A stretch of 64,000 nucleotides of DNA. Source: Clusia tigrina (lineage: Eukaryota; Arthropoda; Insecta; Diptera; Clusiidae). The translations under genes were made by a program, and so were the position numbers. Location of the stretch: the NCBI GenBank assembly GCA_920105625.2, contig OV050031.1, positions 95,361,676 to 95,425,675 on the forward strand, read 5' to 3'. Shown in pieces: positions 50,061-62,504 of this stretch. The notes beneath the pieces were generated by a model that had not been told where the DNA came from, made no database searches, and saw nothing but the letters and a program-made list of their open reading frames with translations. How positions within the stretch are numbered: the first letter of the stretch is position 1; every line of letters starts with the position of its first letter.

Positions 50061-52795
50061 AATGCTTGTAACTTTTTACTGGAGCGTCATAAAATCTTTA
50101 AATTTTGTAACAATAAAGCACTCGAGCCTCTTGTCAATTTAAGCTATCGCTCAAAGCTATGCTAATCTTAAGTCCCAAATAAAACACTGATAAAACTTCA
50201 AATGGCCCTAACTTCTATACGGTACGTCCTACACCTATCAAAGTTTGCAACATACAAATGCTTGTAACTTTTTACTGGAGCGTCATAAAACCTTGAAATT
50301 TTGTAACAATAAAGTACTCGAGCCTCTTGTTAATTTAAGCTATTGCTCAAAGCTATGCTACCCTTGAATCCCAAATAAAACACTGATAAAACTTCAAATG
50401 GCCCTAACTTCTATACGGCACGTCCTGCACCTATCAAAGTTTGCAACATATGCTTGTAACTTTTTACTGGAGCGTCATAAAACCTTGAAATTTGGTAACA
50501 ATAAAGTACTCGAGCCTCTTGTCAATTTAAGCTATTTCTCAAAGCTATGCTACCCTTGAATCCCAAATAAAACATTGATAAAACTTCAAATTGCCCTAAC
50601 TTCTATATGGTACGTCCTACACCTATCAAAGTTTGCAACATACAAATGCTTGTAACTTTTTACTGGAGCGTAATAAAACCTTGAAATTTTTTAACAATAA
50701 AACACTCGAGCCTCTTGTCAATTTAAGCTATTGCTCAAAGCTATGCTACCCTTAAGTCCCAAATAAAATACTGATAAAACTTCAAATGGCCCTAACTTCT
50801 ATACGGTACGTCCTACACCTATAAAAGTTTGCAACATACAAATGCTTGTAACTTTTCATTGGAGCGTCATAAAACCTTGAAATTTTGTAACAATAAAGTA
50901 CTCGAGCCTCTTGTCAATTTAAGCTATCGCTCAAAGCTATGCTACCCTTGAGTCCCAAATCAAACACTGATAAAACTTCAAATGGCCCTAACTTCTATAC
51001 GGTATGTCCTACACCTATCAAAGTTTGCAACATACAAATGCTTGTAACTTTTTACTAGAGCGTCATAAAACCTTGAAATTTTGTAACAATAAAGTACTCG
51101 AGCCTCCTGTTAATTTAAGCTATTGCTCAAAGCTATGCTACCCTTGAATCCCAAATAAAACACTGATAAAACTTCAAATGGCCCTAACTTCTATACGGCA
51201 CGTCCTGCACCTATCAAAGTTTGCAACATATGCTTGTAACTTTTTACTGGAGCGTCATAAAACCTTGAAATTTTGTAACAATAAAGTACTCGAGCCTCTT
51301 GTCAATTTAAGCTATTTCTCAAAGCTATGCTACCCTTGAATCCCAAATAAAACATTGATAAAACTTCAAATTGTCCTAACTTCTATGTGGTACGTCCTAC
51401 ACCTATCAAAGTTTGCAACATACAAATGCTTGTAACTTTTTATTGGAGCGTCATAAAACATTGAAATTTTGTAACAATAAAGTACTCGAGCCTCTTGTCA
51501 ATTTAAGCTATTGCTCAAAGCTATGCTACCCTTAAGTCCCAACTCAAACACTGATAAAACTTCAAATGGCCCTAACTTCTATACGGTACGTCCTACACCT
51601 ATCAAAGTTTGCAACATACAAATGCTTGTAACTTTTTACTGGAGCGTCATAAAACCTTGAAATTTTGTAACAATAAAGTACTCGAGCCTCTTGTCAATTT
51701 AAGCTATTGCTCAAAGCTATGCTACTCTTGAATCCCAAATAAAACACTGATAAAACTTCAAGTGGCCCTAACTTCTATACGGTACGTCCTACAACTATCA
51801 AAGTTTGCAATATACAAATGCTTGTAACTTTTTACTGGAGCGTCATAAAACCTTGAAATTTTGTAACAATAAAGTACTCGAGCCTCTTGTCAATTTAAGC
51901 TATTTCTCAAAGCTATGCTACCCTTGAATCCCAAATAAAACATTGATAAAACTTCAAATTGCCCTAACTTCTATATGGTACGTCCTACACCTATCAAAGT
52001 TTGCAACATACAAATGCTTGTAACTTTTTACTGGAGCGTAATAAAACCTTGAAATTTTTTAACAATAAAGCACTCGAGCCTCTTGTCAATTTAAGCTATT
52101 GCTCAAAGCTATGCTACCCTTAAGTCCCAAATAAAATACTGATAAAACTTCAAATGGCCCTAACTTCTATACGGTACGTCCTACACCTATCAAATTTTGC
52201 AACATACAAATGCTTGTAACTTTTCATTGGAGCGTCATAAAACCTTGAAATTTTGTAACAATAAAGTACTCGAGCCTCTTGTCAATTTAAGCTATCGCTC
52301 AAAGCTATGCTACCCTTGAGTCCCAAATCAAACACTGATAAAACTTCAAATGGCCCTAACTTCTATACGGTACGTCCTACACCTATCAAAGTTTGCAACA
52401 TACAAATGCTTGTAACTTTTTACTGGAGCGTCATAAAACCTTGAAATTTTGTAACAATAAAGTACTCGAGCCTCTTGTCAATTTAAGCTATCGCTCAAAG
52501 CTATGCTACTTTTGAGTCCCCAATCAAACACTGATAAAACTTCAAATGGCCCTAACTTCTATACGGTACGTCCTACACCTCTCAAAGTTTGCAACATATA
52601 AATGCTTGTAACTTTTTACTGGAGCGTCATAAAACATTGAAATTTTGTAACAATAAAGTACTCGAGCCTCTTGTCAATTTAAGCTATCGCTCAAAGCTAT
52701 GCTACCCTTGAGTCCCAAATCAAACATTGATAAAACTTCAAATGGCCGTAACTTCTATACGGTACGTCCTACACCTATCAAAGTTTGCAACATAC
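50060..52795 (+). repeat. 14-monomer HOR (2,736 bp), copy 1
   Basis: Paired CATATG sites at 50,447 and 51,227 (780 bp apart) recur at 53,183/53,963 and 55,919/56,699. The unit length is 14 x 196 - 8 = 2,736. Shared order: 'tctttaaatttt' with 'gctaatc', 'cttgttaattt', 192-bp type, 'gcgtaataaaacc' with 'ttttttaac', 'tcattggagcg', 'ggtatgtcc', 'cctcctgttaattt', 192-bp type, 'aattgtcc', 'cccaactc', 'caagtggcc' with 'aatatacaaatg', 'cctctcaaag'. Copy 1 alone has 'ctataaaag' near 50,820. Confidence 0.92.
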
Positions 52796-55531
52796 AAATG
52801 CTTGTAACTTTTTACTGGAGCGTCATAAAATCTTTAAATTTTGTAACAATAAAGCACTCGAGCCTCTTGTCAATTTAAGCTATCGCTCAAAGCTATGCTA
52901 ATCTTAAGTCCCAAATAAAACACTGATAAAACTTCAAATGGCCCTAACTTCTATACGGTACGTCCTACACCTATCAAAGTTTGCAACATACAAATGCTTG
53001 TAAATTTTTACTGGAGCGTCATAAAACCTTGAAATTTTGTAACAATAAAGTACTCGAGCCTCTTGTTAATTTAAGCTATTGCTCAAAGCTATGCTACCCT
53101 TGAATCCCAAATAAAACACTGATAAAACTTCAAATGGCCCTAACTTCTATACGGCACGTCCTGCACCTATCAAAGTTTGCAACATATGCTTGTAACTTTT
53201 TACTGGAGCGTCATAAAACCTTGAAATTTTGTAACAATAAAGTACTCGAGCCTCTTGTCAATTTAAGCTATTTCTCAAAGCTATGCTACCCTTGAATCCC
53301 AAATAAAACATTGATAAAACTTCAAATTGCCCTAACTTCTATATGGTACGTCCTACACCTATCAAAGTTTGCAACATACAAATGCTTGTAACTTTTTACT
53401 GGAGCGTAATAAAACCTTGAAATTTTTTAACAATAAAACACTCGAGCCTCTTGTCAATTTAAGCTATTGCTCAAAGCTATGCTACCCTTAAGTCCCAAAT
53501 AAAATACTGATAAAACTTCAAATGGCCCTAACTTCTATACGGTACGTCCTACACCTATCAAAGTTTGCAACATACAAATGCTTGTAACTTTTCATTGGAG
53601 CGTCATAAAACCTTGAAATTTTGTAACAATAAAGTACTCGAGCCTCTTGTCAATTTAAGCTATCGCTCAAAGCTATGCTACCCTTGAGTCCCAAATCAAA
53701 CACTGATAAAACTTCAAATGGCCCTAACTTCTATACGGTATGTCCTACACCTATCAAAGTTTGCAACATACAAATGCTTGTAACTTTTTACTAGAGCGTC
53801 ATAAAACCTTGAAATTTTGTAACAATAAAGTACTCGAGCCTCCTGTTAATTTAAGCTATTGCTCAAAGCTATGCTACCCTTGAATCCCAAATAAAACACT
53901 GATAAAACTTCAAATGGCCCTAACTTCTATACGGCACGTCCTGCACCTATCAAAGTTTGCAACATATGCTTGTAACTTTTTACTGGAGCGTCATAAAACC
54001 TTGAAATTTTGTAACAATAAAGTACTCGAGCCTCTTGTCAATTTAAGCTATTTCTCAAAGCTATGCTACCCTTGAATCCCAAATAAAACATTGATAAAAC
54101 TTCAAATTGTCCTAACTTCTATATGGTACGTCCTACACCTATCAAAGTTTGCAACATACAAATGCTTGTAACTTTTTATTGGAGCGTCATAAAACATTGA
54201 AATTTTGTAACAATAAAGTACTCGAGCCTCTTGTCAATTTAAGCTATTGCTCAAAGCTATGCTACCCTTAAGTCCCAACTCAAACACTGATAAAACTTCA
54301 AATGGCCCTAACTTCTATACGGTACGTCCTACACCTATCAAAGTTTGCAACATACAAATGCTTGTAACTTTTTACTGGAGCGTCATAAAACCTTGAAATT
54401 TTGTAACAATAAAGTACTCGAGCCTCTTGTCAATTTAAGCTATTGCTCAAAGCTATGCTACTCTTGAATCCCAAATAAAACACTGATAAAACTTCAAGTG
54501 GCCCTAACTTCTATACGGTACGTCCTACAACTATCAAAGTTTGCAATATACAAATGCTTGTAACTTTTTACTGGAGCGTCATAAAACCTTGAAATTTTGT
54601 AACAATAAAGTACTCGAGCCTCTTGTCAATTTAAGCTATTTCTCAAAGCTATGCTACCCTTGAATCCCAAATAAAACATTGATAAAACTTCAAATTGCCC
54701 TAACTTCTATATGGTACGTCCTACACCTATCAAAGTTTGCAACATACAAATGCTTGTAACTTTTTACTGGAGCGTAATAAAACCTTGAAATTTTTTAACA
54801 ATAAAGCACTCGAGCCTCTTGTCAATTTAAGCTATTGCTCAAAGCTATGCTACCCTTAAGTCCCAAATAAAATACTGATAAAACTTCAAATGGCCCTAAC
54901 TTCTATACGGTACGTCCTACACCTATCAAAGTTTGCAACATACAAATGCTTGTAACTTTTCATTGGAGGGTCATAAAACCTTGAAATGTTGTAACAATAA
55001 AGTACTCGAGCCTCTTGTCAATTTAAGCTATCGCTCAAAGCTATGCTACCCTTGAGTCCCAAATCAAACACTGATAAAACTTCAAATGGCCCTAACTTCT
55101 ATACGGTATGTCCTACACCTATCAAAGTTTGCAACATACAAATGCTTGTAACTTTTTACTAGAGCGTCATAAAACCTTGAAATTTTGTAACAATAAAGTA
55201 CTCGAGCCTCTTGTCAATTTAAGCTATCGCTCAAAGCTATGCTACTTTTGAGTCCCCAATCAAACACTGATAAAACTTCAAATGGCCCTAACTTCTATAC
55301 GGTACGTCCTACACCTCTCAAAGTTTGCAACATATAAATGCTTGTAACTTTTTACTGGAGCGTCATAAAACATTGAAATTTTGTAACAATAAAGTACTCG
55401 AGCCTCTTGTCAATTTAAGCTATCGCTCAAAGCTATGCTACCCTTGAGTCCCAAATCAAACACTGATAAAACTTCAAATGGCCCTAACTTCTATACGGTA
55501 CGTCCTACACCTATCAAAGTTTGCAACATAC
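52796..55531 (+). repeat. 14-monomer HOR (2,736 bp), copy 2
   Basis: Same monomer order as 50,060-52,795, with single changes such as 'taaatttttactgg' near 53,002, 'ggagggtcat' near 54,967 and 'aaatgttgtaac' near 54,987. It contains both 192-bp monomers. It keeps 'ggtatgtcc' near 55,106, where copy 1 at the matching place has 'ggtacgtcc'. Confidence 0.92.
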
Positions 55532-58280
55532 AAATGCTTGTAACTTTTTACTGGAGCGTCATAAAATCTTTAAATTTTGTAACAATAAAGCACTCGAGCC
55601 TCTTGTCAATTTAAGCTATCGCTCAAAGCTATGCTAATCTTAAGTCCCAAATAAAACACTGATAAAACTTCAAATGGCCCTAACTTCTATACGGTACGTC
55701 CTACACCTATCAAAGTTTGCAACATACAAATGCTTGTAACTTTTTACTGGAGCGTCATAAAACCTTGAAATTTTGTAACAATAAAGTACTCGAGCCTCTT
55801 GTTAATTTAAGCTATTGCTCAAAGCTATGCTACCCTTGAATCCCAAATTAAACACTGATAAAACTTCAAATGGCCCTAACTTCTATACGGCACGTCCTGC
55901 ACCTATCAAAGTTTGCAACATATGCTTGTAACTTTTTACTGGAGCGTCATAAAACCTTGAAATTTGGTAACAATAAAGTACTCGAGCCTCTTGTCAATTT
56001 AAGCTATTTCTCAAAGCTATGCTACCCTTGAATCCCAAATAAAACATTGATAAAACTTCAAATTGCCCTAACTTCTATATGGTACGTCCTACACCTATCA
56101 AAGTTTGCAACATACAAATGCTTGTAACTTTTTACTGGAGCGTAATAAAACCTTGAAATTTTTTAACAATAAAACACTCGAGCCTCTTGTCAATTTAAGC
56201 TATTGCTCAAAGCTATGCTACCCTTAAGTCCCAAATAAAATACTGATAAAACTTCAAATGGCCCTAACTTCTATACGGTACGTCCTACACCTATCAAAGT
56301 TTGCAACATACAAATGCTTGTAACTTTTCATTGGAGCGTCATAAAACCTTGAAATTTTGTAACAATAAAGTACTCGAGCCTCTTGTCAATTTAAGCTATC
56401 GCTCAAAGCTATGCTACCCTTGAGTCCCAAATCAAACACTGATAAAACTTCAAATGGCCCTAACTTCTATACGGTATGTCCTACACCTATCAAAGTTTGC
56501 AACATACAAATGCTTGTAACTTTTTACTAGAGCGTCATAAAACCTTGAAATTTTGTAACAATAAAGTACTCGAGCCTCCTGTTAATTTAAGCTATTGCTC
56601 AAAGCTATGCTACCCTTGAATCCCAAATAAAACACTGATAAAACTTCAAATGGCCCTAACTTCTATACGGCACGTCCTGCACCTATCAAAGTTTGCAACA
56701 TATGCTTGTAACTTTTTACTGGAGCGTCATAAAACCTTGAAATTTTGTAACAATAAAGTACTCGAGCCTCTTGTCAATTTAAGCTATTTCTCAAAGCTAT
56801 GCTACCCTTGAATCCCAAATAAAACATTGATAAAACTTCAAATTGTCCTAACTTCTATGTGGTACGTCCTACACCTATCAAAGTTTGCAACATACAAATG
56901 CTTGTAACTTTTTATTGGAGCGTCATAAAACATTGAAATTTTGTAACAATAAAGTACTCGAGCCTCTTGTCAATTTAAGCTATTGCTCAAAGCTATGCTA
57001 TGCTTAAGTCCCGAATCAATCACTGATAAAACTGCAAATGGCCCTAACTTCTATACGGTACGTCCTACACCTATCAAAGTTTGCAACATACAAATGCTTG
57101 TAACTTTTTACTGGAGCGTCATAAAACCTTGAAATTTTGTAACAATAAAGTACTCGAGCCTCTTGTCAATTTAAGCTATTGCTCAAAGCTATGCTACTCT
57201 TGAATCCCAAATAAAACACTGATAAAACTTCAAGTGGCCCTAACTTCTATACGGTACGTCCTACAACTATCAAAGTTTGCAATATACAAATGCTTGTAAC
57301 TTTTTACTGGAGCGTCATAAAACCTTGAAATTTGGTAACAATAAAGTACTCGAGCCTCTTGTCAATTTAAGCTATTTCTCAAAGCTATGCTACCCTTGAA
57401 TCCCAAATAAAACATTGATAAAACTTCAAATTGCCCTAACTTCTATATGGTACGTCCTACACCTATCAAAGTTTGCAACATACAAATGCTTGTAACTTTT
57501 TACTGGAGCGTAATAAAACCTTGAAATTTTTTAACAATAAAGCACTCGAGCCTCTTGTCAATTTAAGCTATTGCTCAAAGCTATGCTACCCTTAAGTCCC
57601 AAATAAAATACTGATAAAACTTCAAATGGCCCTAACTTCTATACGGTACGTCCTACACCTATCAAAGTTTGCAACATACAAATGCTTGTAACTTTTCATT
57701 GGAGCGTCATAAAACCTTGAAATTTTGTAACAATAAAGTACTCGAGCCTCTTGTCAATTTAAGCTATCGCTCAAAGCTATGCTACCCTTGAGTCCCAAAT
57801 CAAACACTGATAAAACTTCAAATGGCCCTAACTTCTATACGGTATGTCCTACACCTATCAAAGTTTGCAACATACAAATGCTTGTAACTTTTTACTAGAG
57901 CGTCATAAAACCTTGAAATTTTGTAACAATAAAGTACTCGAGCCTCTTGTCAATTTAAGCTATCGCTCAAAGGTATGCTACTTTTGAGTCCCCAATCAAA
58001 CACTGATAAAACTTCAAATGGCCCTAACTTCTATACGGTACGTCCTACACCTCTCAAAGTTTGCAACATATAAATGCTTGTAACTTTTTACTGGAGCGTC
58101 ATAAAACATTGAAATTTTGTAACAATAAAGTACTCGAGCCTCTTGTCAATTTACGCTATCGCTCAAAGCTATGCTACCCTTGAGTCCCAAATCAAACACT
58201 GATAAAACTTCAAATGGCCGTAACTTCTATACGGTACGTCCTACACCTATCAAAGTTTGCAACATACAAATGCTTGTAAC
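55532..58280 (+). repeat. 14-monomer HOR (2,736 bp), copy 3
   Basis: Follows the same order as copies 1 and 2 to about 58,280. One monomer near 57,000 is odd: 'gctatgcttaagtcccg' with 'caatcactg' and 'aaactgcaaatgg' stands where the other copies have 'gctacccttaagtcccaactc'. The 'cgaatcaatcactg' string is otherwise typical of the left-hand family, so this may be a patch of gene conversion. After 58,280 the sequence switches to the 9-mer pattern. Confidence 0.88.
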
Positions 58281-60500
58281 TTTTTACTGGAGCATCATAA
58301 AACCTTGAAATTTTGTAACAATAAAGTACTCGAGCCGCTTGTCAATTTAAGCTATCGCTCAAAGCTATGCTACCCTTGAATCCCAAATAAAACACTGATA
58401 AAACTTCAAATGGCTCTAACTTCTATACGGCACGTCCTGCACCTATCAAAGTTTGCAACATATGCTTGTAACTTTTTACTGGAGCGTCATAAAACCTTGA
58501 AATTTTGTAACAATAAAGTACTCGAGCCTCTTGTCAATTTAAGCTATTTCTCAAAGCTATGCTACCCTTGAATCCCAAATAAAACATTGATAAAACTTCA
58601 AATTGTCCTAACTTCTATGTGGTACGTCCTACACCTATCAAAGTTTGCAACATACAAATGCTTGTAACTTTTTATTGGAGCGTCATAAAACATTGAAATT
58701 TTGTAACAATAAAGTACTCGAGCCTCTTGTCAATTTAAGCTATTGCTCAAAGCTATGCTATCCTTAAGTCCCAACTCAAACACTGATAAAACTTCAAATG
58801 GCCCTAACTTCTATACGGTACGTCCTACACCTATCAAAGTTTGCAACATACAAATGCTTGTAACTTTTTACTGGAGCGTCATAAAACCTTGAAATTTTGT
58901 AACAATAAAGTACTCGAGCCTCTTGTCAATTTAAGCTATTGCTCAAAGCTATGCTACTCTTGAATCCCAAATAAAACACTGATAAAACTTCAAGTGGCCC
59001 TAACTTCTATACGGTACGTCCTACAACTATCAAAGTTTGCAATATACAAATGCTTGTAACTTTTTACTGGAGCGTCATAAAACCTTGAAATTTGGTAACA
59101 ATAAAGTACTCGAGCCTCTTGTCAATTTAAGCTATTTCTCAAAGCTATGCTACCCTTGAATCCCAAATAAAACATTGATAAAACTTCAAATTGCCCTAAC
59201 TTCTATATGGTACGTCCTACACCTATCAAAGTTTGCAACATACAAATGCTTGTAACTTTTTACTGGAGCGTAATAAAACCTTGAAATTTTTTAACAATAA
59301 AGCACTCGAGCCTCTTGTCAATTTAAGCTATTGCTCAAAGCTATGCTACCCTTAAGTCCCAAATAAAATACTGATAAAACTTCAAATGGCCCTAACTTCT
59401 ATACGGTACGTCCTACACCTATCAAAGTTTGCAACATACAAATGCTTGTAACTTTTCATTGGAGCGTCATAAAACCTTGAAATTTTGTAACAATAAAGTA
59501 CTCGAGCCTCTTGTCAATTTAAGCTATCGCTCAAAGCTATGCTACCCTTGAGTCCCAAATCAAACACTGATAAAACTTCAAATGGCCCTAACTTCTATAC
59601 GGTATGTCCTACACCTATCAAAGTTTGCAACATACAAATGCTTGTAACTTTTTACTAGAGCGTCATAAAACCTTGAAATTTTGTAACAATAAAGTACTCG
59701 AGCCTCTTGTCAATTTAAGCTATCGCTCAAAGGTATGCTACTTTTGAGTCCCCAATCAAACACTGATAAAACTTCAAATGGCCCTAACTTCTATACGGTA
59801 CGTCCTACACCTCTCAAAGTTTGCAACATATAAATGCTTGTAACTTTTTACTGGAGCGTCATAAAACATTGAAATTTTGTAACAATAAAGTACTCGAGCC
59901 TCTTGTCAATTTAAGCTATCGCTCAAAGCTATGCTACCCTTGAGTCCCAAATCAAACACTGATAAAACTTCAAATGGCCGTAACTTCTATACGGTACGTC
60001 CTACACCTATCAAAGTTTGCAACATACAAATGCTTGTAACTTTTTACTGCAGCGTCATAAAACCTTGAAATTTTGTAACAATAAAGTACTCGAGCCTCCT
60101 GTTAATTTAAGCTATTGCTCAAAGCTATGCTACCCTTGAATCCCAAATAAAACACTGATAAAACTTCAAATGGCCCTAACTTCTATACGGCACGTCCTGC
60201 ACCTATCAAAGTTTGCAACATATGCTTGTAACTTTTTACTGGAGCGTCATAAAACCTTGAAATTTTGTAGCAATAAAGTACTCGAGCCTCTTGTCAATTT
60301 AAGCTATTTCTCAAAGCTATGCTACCCTTGAATCCCAAATAAAACATTGATAAAACTTCAAATTGTCCTAACTTCTATATGGTACGTCCTACACCTATCA
60401 AAGTTTGCAACATACAAATGCTTGTAACTTTTTATTGGAGCGTCATAAAACATTGAAATTTTGTAACAATAAAGTACTCGAGCCTCTTGTCAATTTAAGC
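58281..60500 (+). repeat. 9-monomer HOR (1,760 bp), one full copy plus a partial copy
   Basis: CATATG sites at 56,699, 58,459 and 60,219 are 1,760 bp apart (9 x 196 - 4). The nine monomers are a subset of the 14-mer. Copy 3 of the 14-mer supplied the template (about 56.5-58.28 kb), repeated at 58.28-60.04 kb and in part to 60.5 kb. 'aatggccgtaac' at 58,215 and 59,975 and 'caaaggtatgctac' near 57,970 and 59,730 confirm it. The last copy skips the 'cccaactc' monomer. Confidence 0.87.
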
Positions 60501-62504
60501 TATTGCTCAAAGCTATGCTACTCTTGAATCCCAAATAAAACACTGATAAAACTTCAAGTGGCCCTAACTTCTATACGGTACGTCCTACAACTATCAAAGT
60601 TTGCAACATACAAATGCTTGTAACTTTTTACTGGAGCGTCATAAAACCTTGAAATTTTGTAACAATAAAGTACTCGAGCCTCTTGTCAATTTAAGCTATT
60701 GCTCAAAGCTATGCTACCCTTGAATCCCAAATAAAACACTGATAAAACTTCAAATGGCCCTAACTTCTATACGGTACGTCCTTAACCTATCAAAGTTTGC
60801 AACATACAAATGCTTGTAACTTTTTACTGGAGCGTCATAAAACCTTGAAATTTTGTAACAATAAAATACTCGAGCCTCTTGTCAATTTAAGCTATTGCTC
60901 AAAGCTATGCTACCCTTGAATACCAAATAAAACACTGATAAAACCTCAAATGGCCCTAACTTCTATACGGTACGTCCTACACCTATCAAAGTTTGCAACA
61001 TACAAATGCTTCTAACTTTTTACTGGAGCGTCATAAAACCTTGAAATTTTATAACAATAAAGTACTCGAGCCTCTTGTTAATTTAAGCTATTGCTCAAAG
61101 CTATGCTACCCTTGAATCCCAAATAAAACACTGATAAAACTTCAAATGGCCCTAACTTCTATACGGCACGTCCTGCACCTATCAAAGTTTGCAACATATG
61201 CTTGTAACTTTTTACTGGAGCGTCATAAAACCTTGAAATTTTGTAACAATAAAGTACTCGAGCCTCTTGTCAATTTAAGCTATTTCTCAAAGCTATGCTA
61301 CCCTTGAATCCCAAATAAAACATTGATAAAACTTCAAATTGCCCTAACTTCTATATGGTACGTCCTACACCTATCAAAGTTTGCAACATACAAATGCTTG
61401 TAACTTTTTATTGGAGCGTCATAAAACATTGAAATTTTGTAACAATAAAGTACTCGAGCCTCTTGTCAATTTAAGCTATTGCTCAAAGCTATGCTACCCT
61501 TAAGTCCCAAATCAAACACTGATAAAACTTCAAATGGACCTAAATTCTATACGGTACGTCCTACACCTATCAAAGTTTGCAACATACAAATGCTTGTAAC
61601 TTTTTACTGGAGCGTAATAAAACCTTGAAATTTTTTAACAATAAAGCACTCGAGCCTCTTGTCAATTTAAGCTATTGCTCAAAGCTATGCTACCCTTAAG
61701 TCCCAAATAAAACACTGATAAAACTTCAAATGGCCCTAACTTCTATACGGTACGTCCTACACCTATCAAAGTTTGCAACATACAAATGCTTGTAACTTTT
61801 CATTTGAGCATCATAAAACCTTGAAATTTTGTAACAATAAAGTACTCGAGCCTCTTGTCAATTGAAGCTATCGCTCAAAGCTATGCTACCCTTGAGTCCC
61901 AAATCAAACACTGATAAAACTTCAAATGGCCCTAACTTCTATACGGTACGTCCTACACCTATCAAAGTTTGCAACATACAAATGCTTGTAACTTTTTACT
62001 AGAGCGTCATAAAACCTTGAAATTTTGTAACAATAAAGTACTCGAGCCTCTTGTCAATTTAAGCTATCGCTCAAAGCTATGCTACTTTTGAGTCCCAAAT
62101 CAAACACTGATAAAACTTCAAATGGCCCTAACTTCTATACGGTACGTCCTACACCTATCAAAGTTTGCAACATATAAATGCTTGTAACTTTTTACTGGAG
62201 CGTCATAAAACATTGAAATTTTGTAACAATAAAGTACTCGAGCCTCTTGTCAATTTAAGCTATCGCTCAAAGCTATGCTACCCTTGAGTCCCAAATCAAA
62301 CACTGATAAAACTTCAAATGGCCCAACTTATATACGGTACGTCCTACACCTATCAAAGTTTGCAACATACAAATGCTTGTATTTTTTTACTGGAGCGTCA
62401 TAAAACCTTGAAATTTTGTAACAATAAAGTACTCGAGCCTCTTGTCAATTTAAGCTATCGCTCAAAGCTATGCTACCCTTGAGTCCCAAATCAAACACTG
62501 ATGA
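60501..62504 (+). repeat. Mixed monomers related to 17-18 kb and 37-38 kb
   Basis: Includes 'ccttaacc', 'ttgaataccaaataaaac', a 192-bp monomer at 61,195, 'aatggacctaaattc' near 61,533, 'gcgtaataaaacc' with 'ttttttaac' near 61,615, and 'tactagagcg' near 61,997. This order is close to that after 17,642 and 37,393. Private changes include 'catttgagcatcat' near 61,802, 'caattgaagc' near 61,860 and 'gtattttttta' near 62,379. A 1-bp loss occurs in 'ggcccaactt' near 62,324. Confidence 0.78.
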
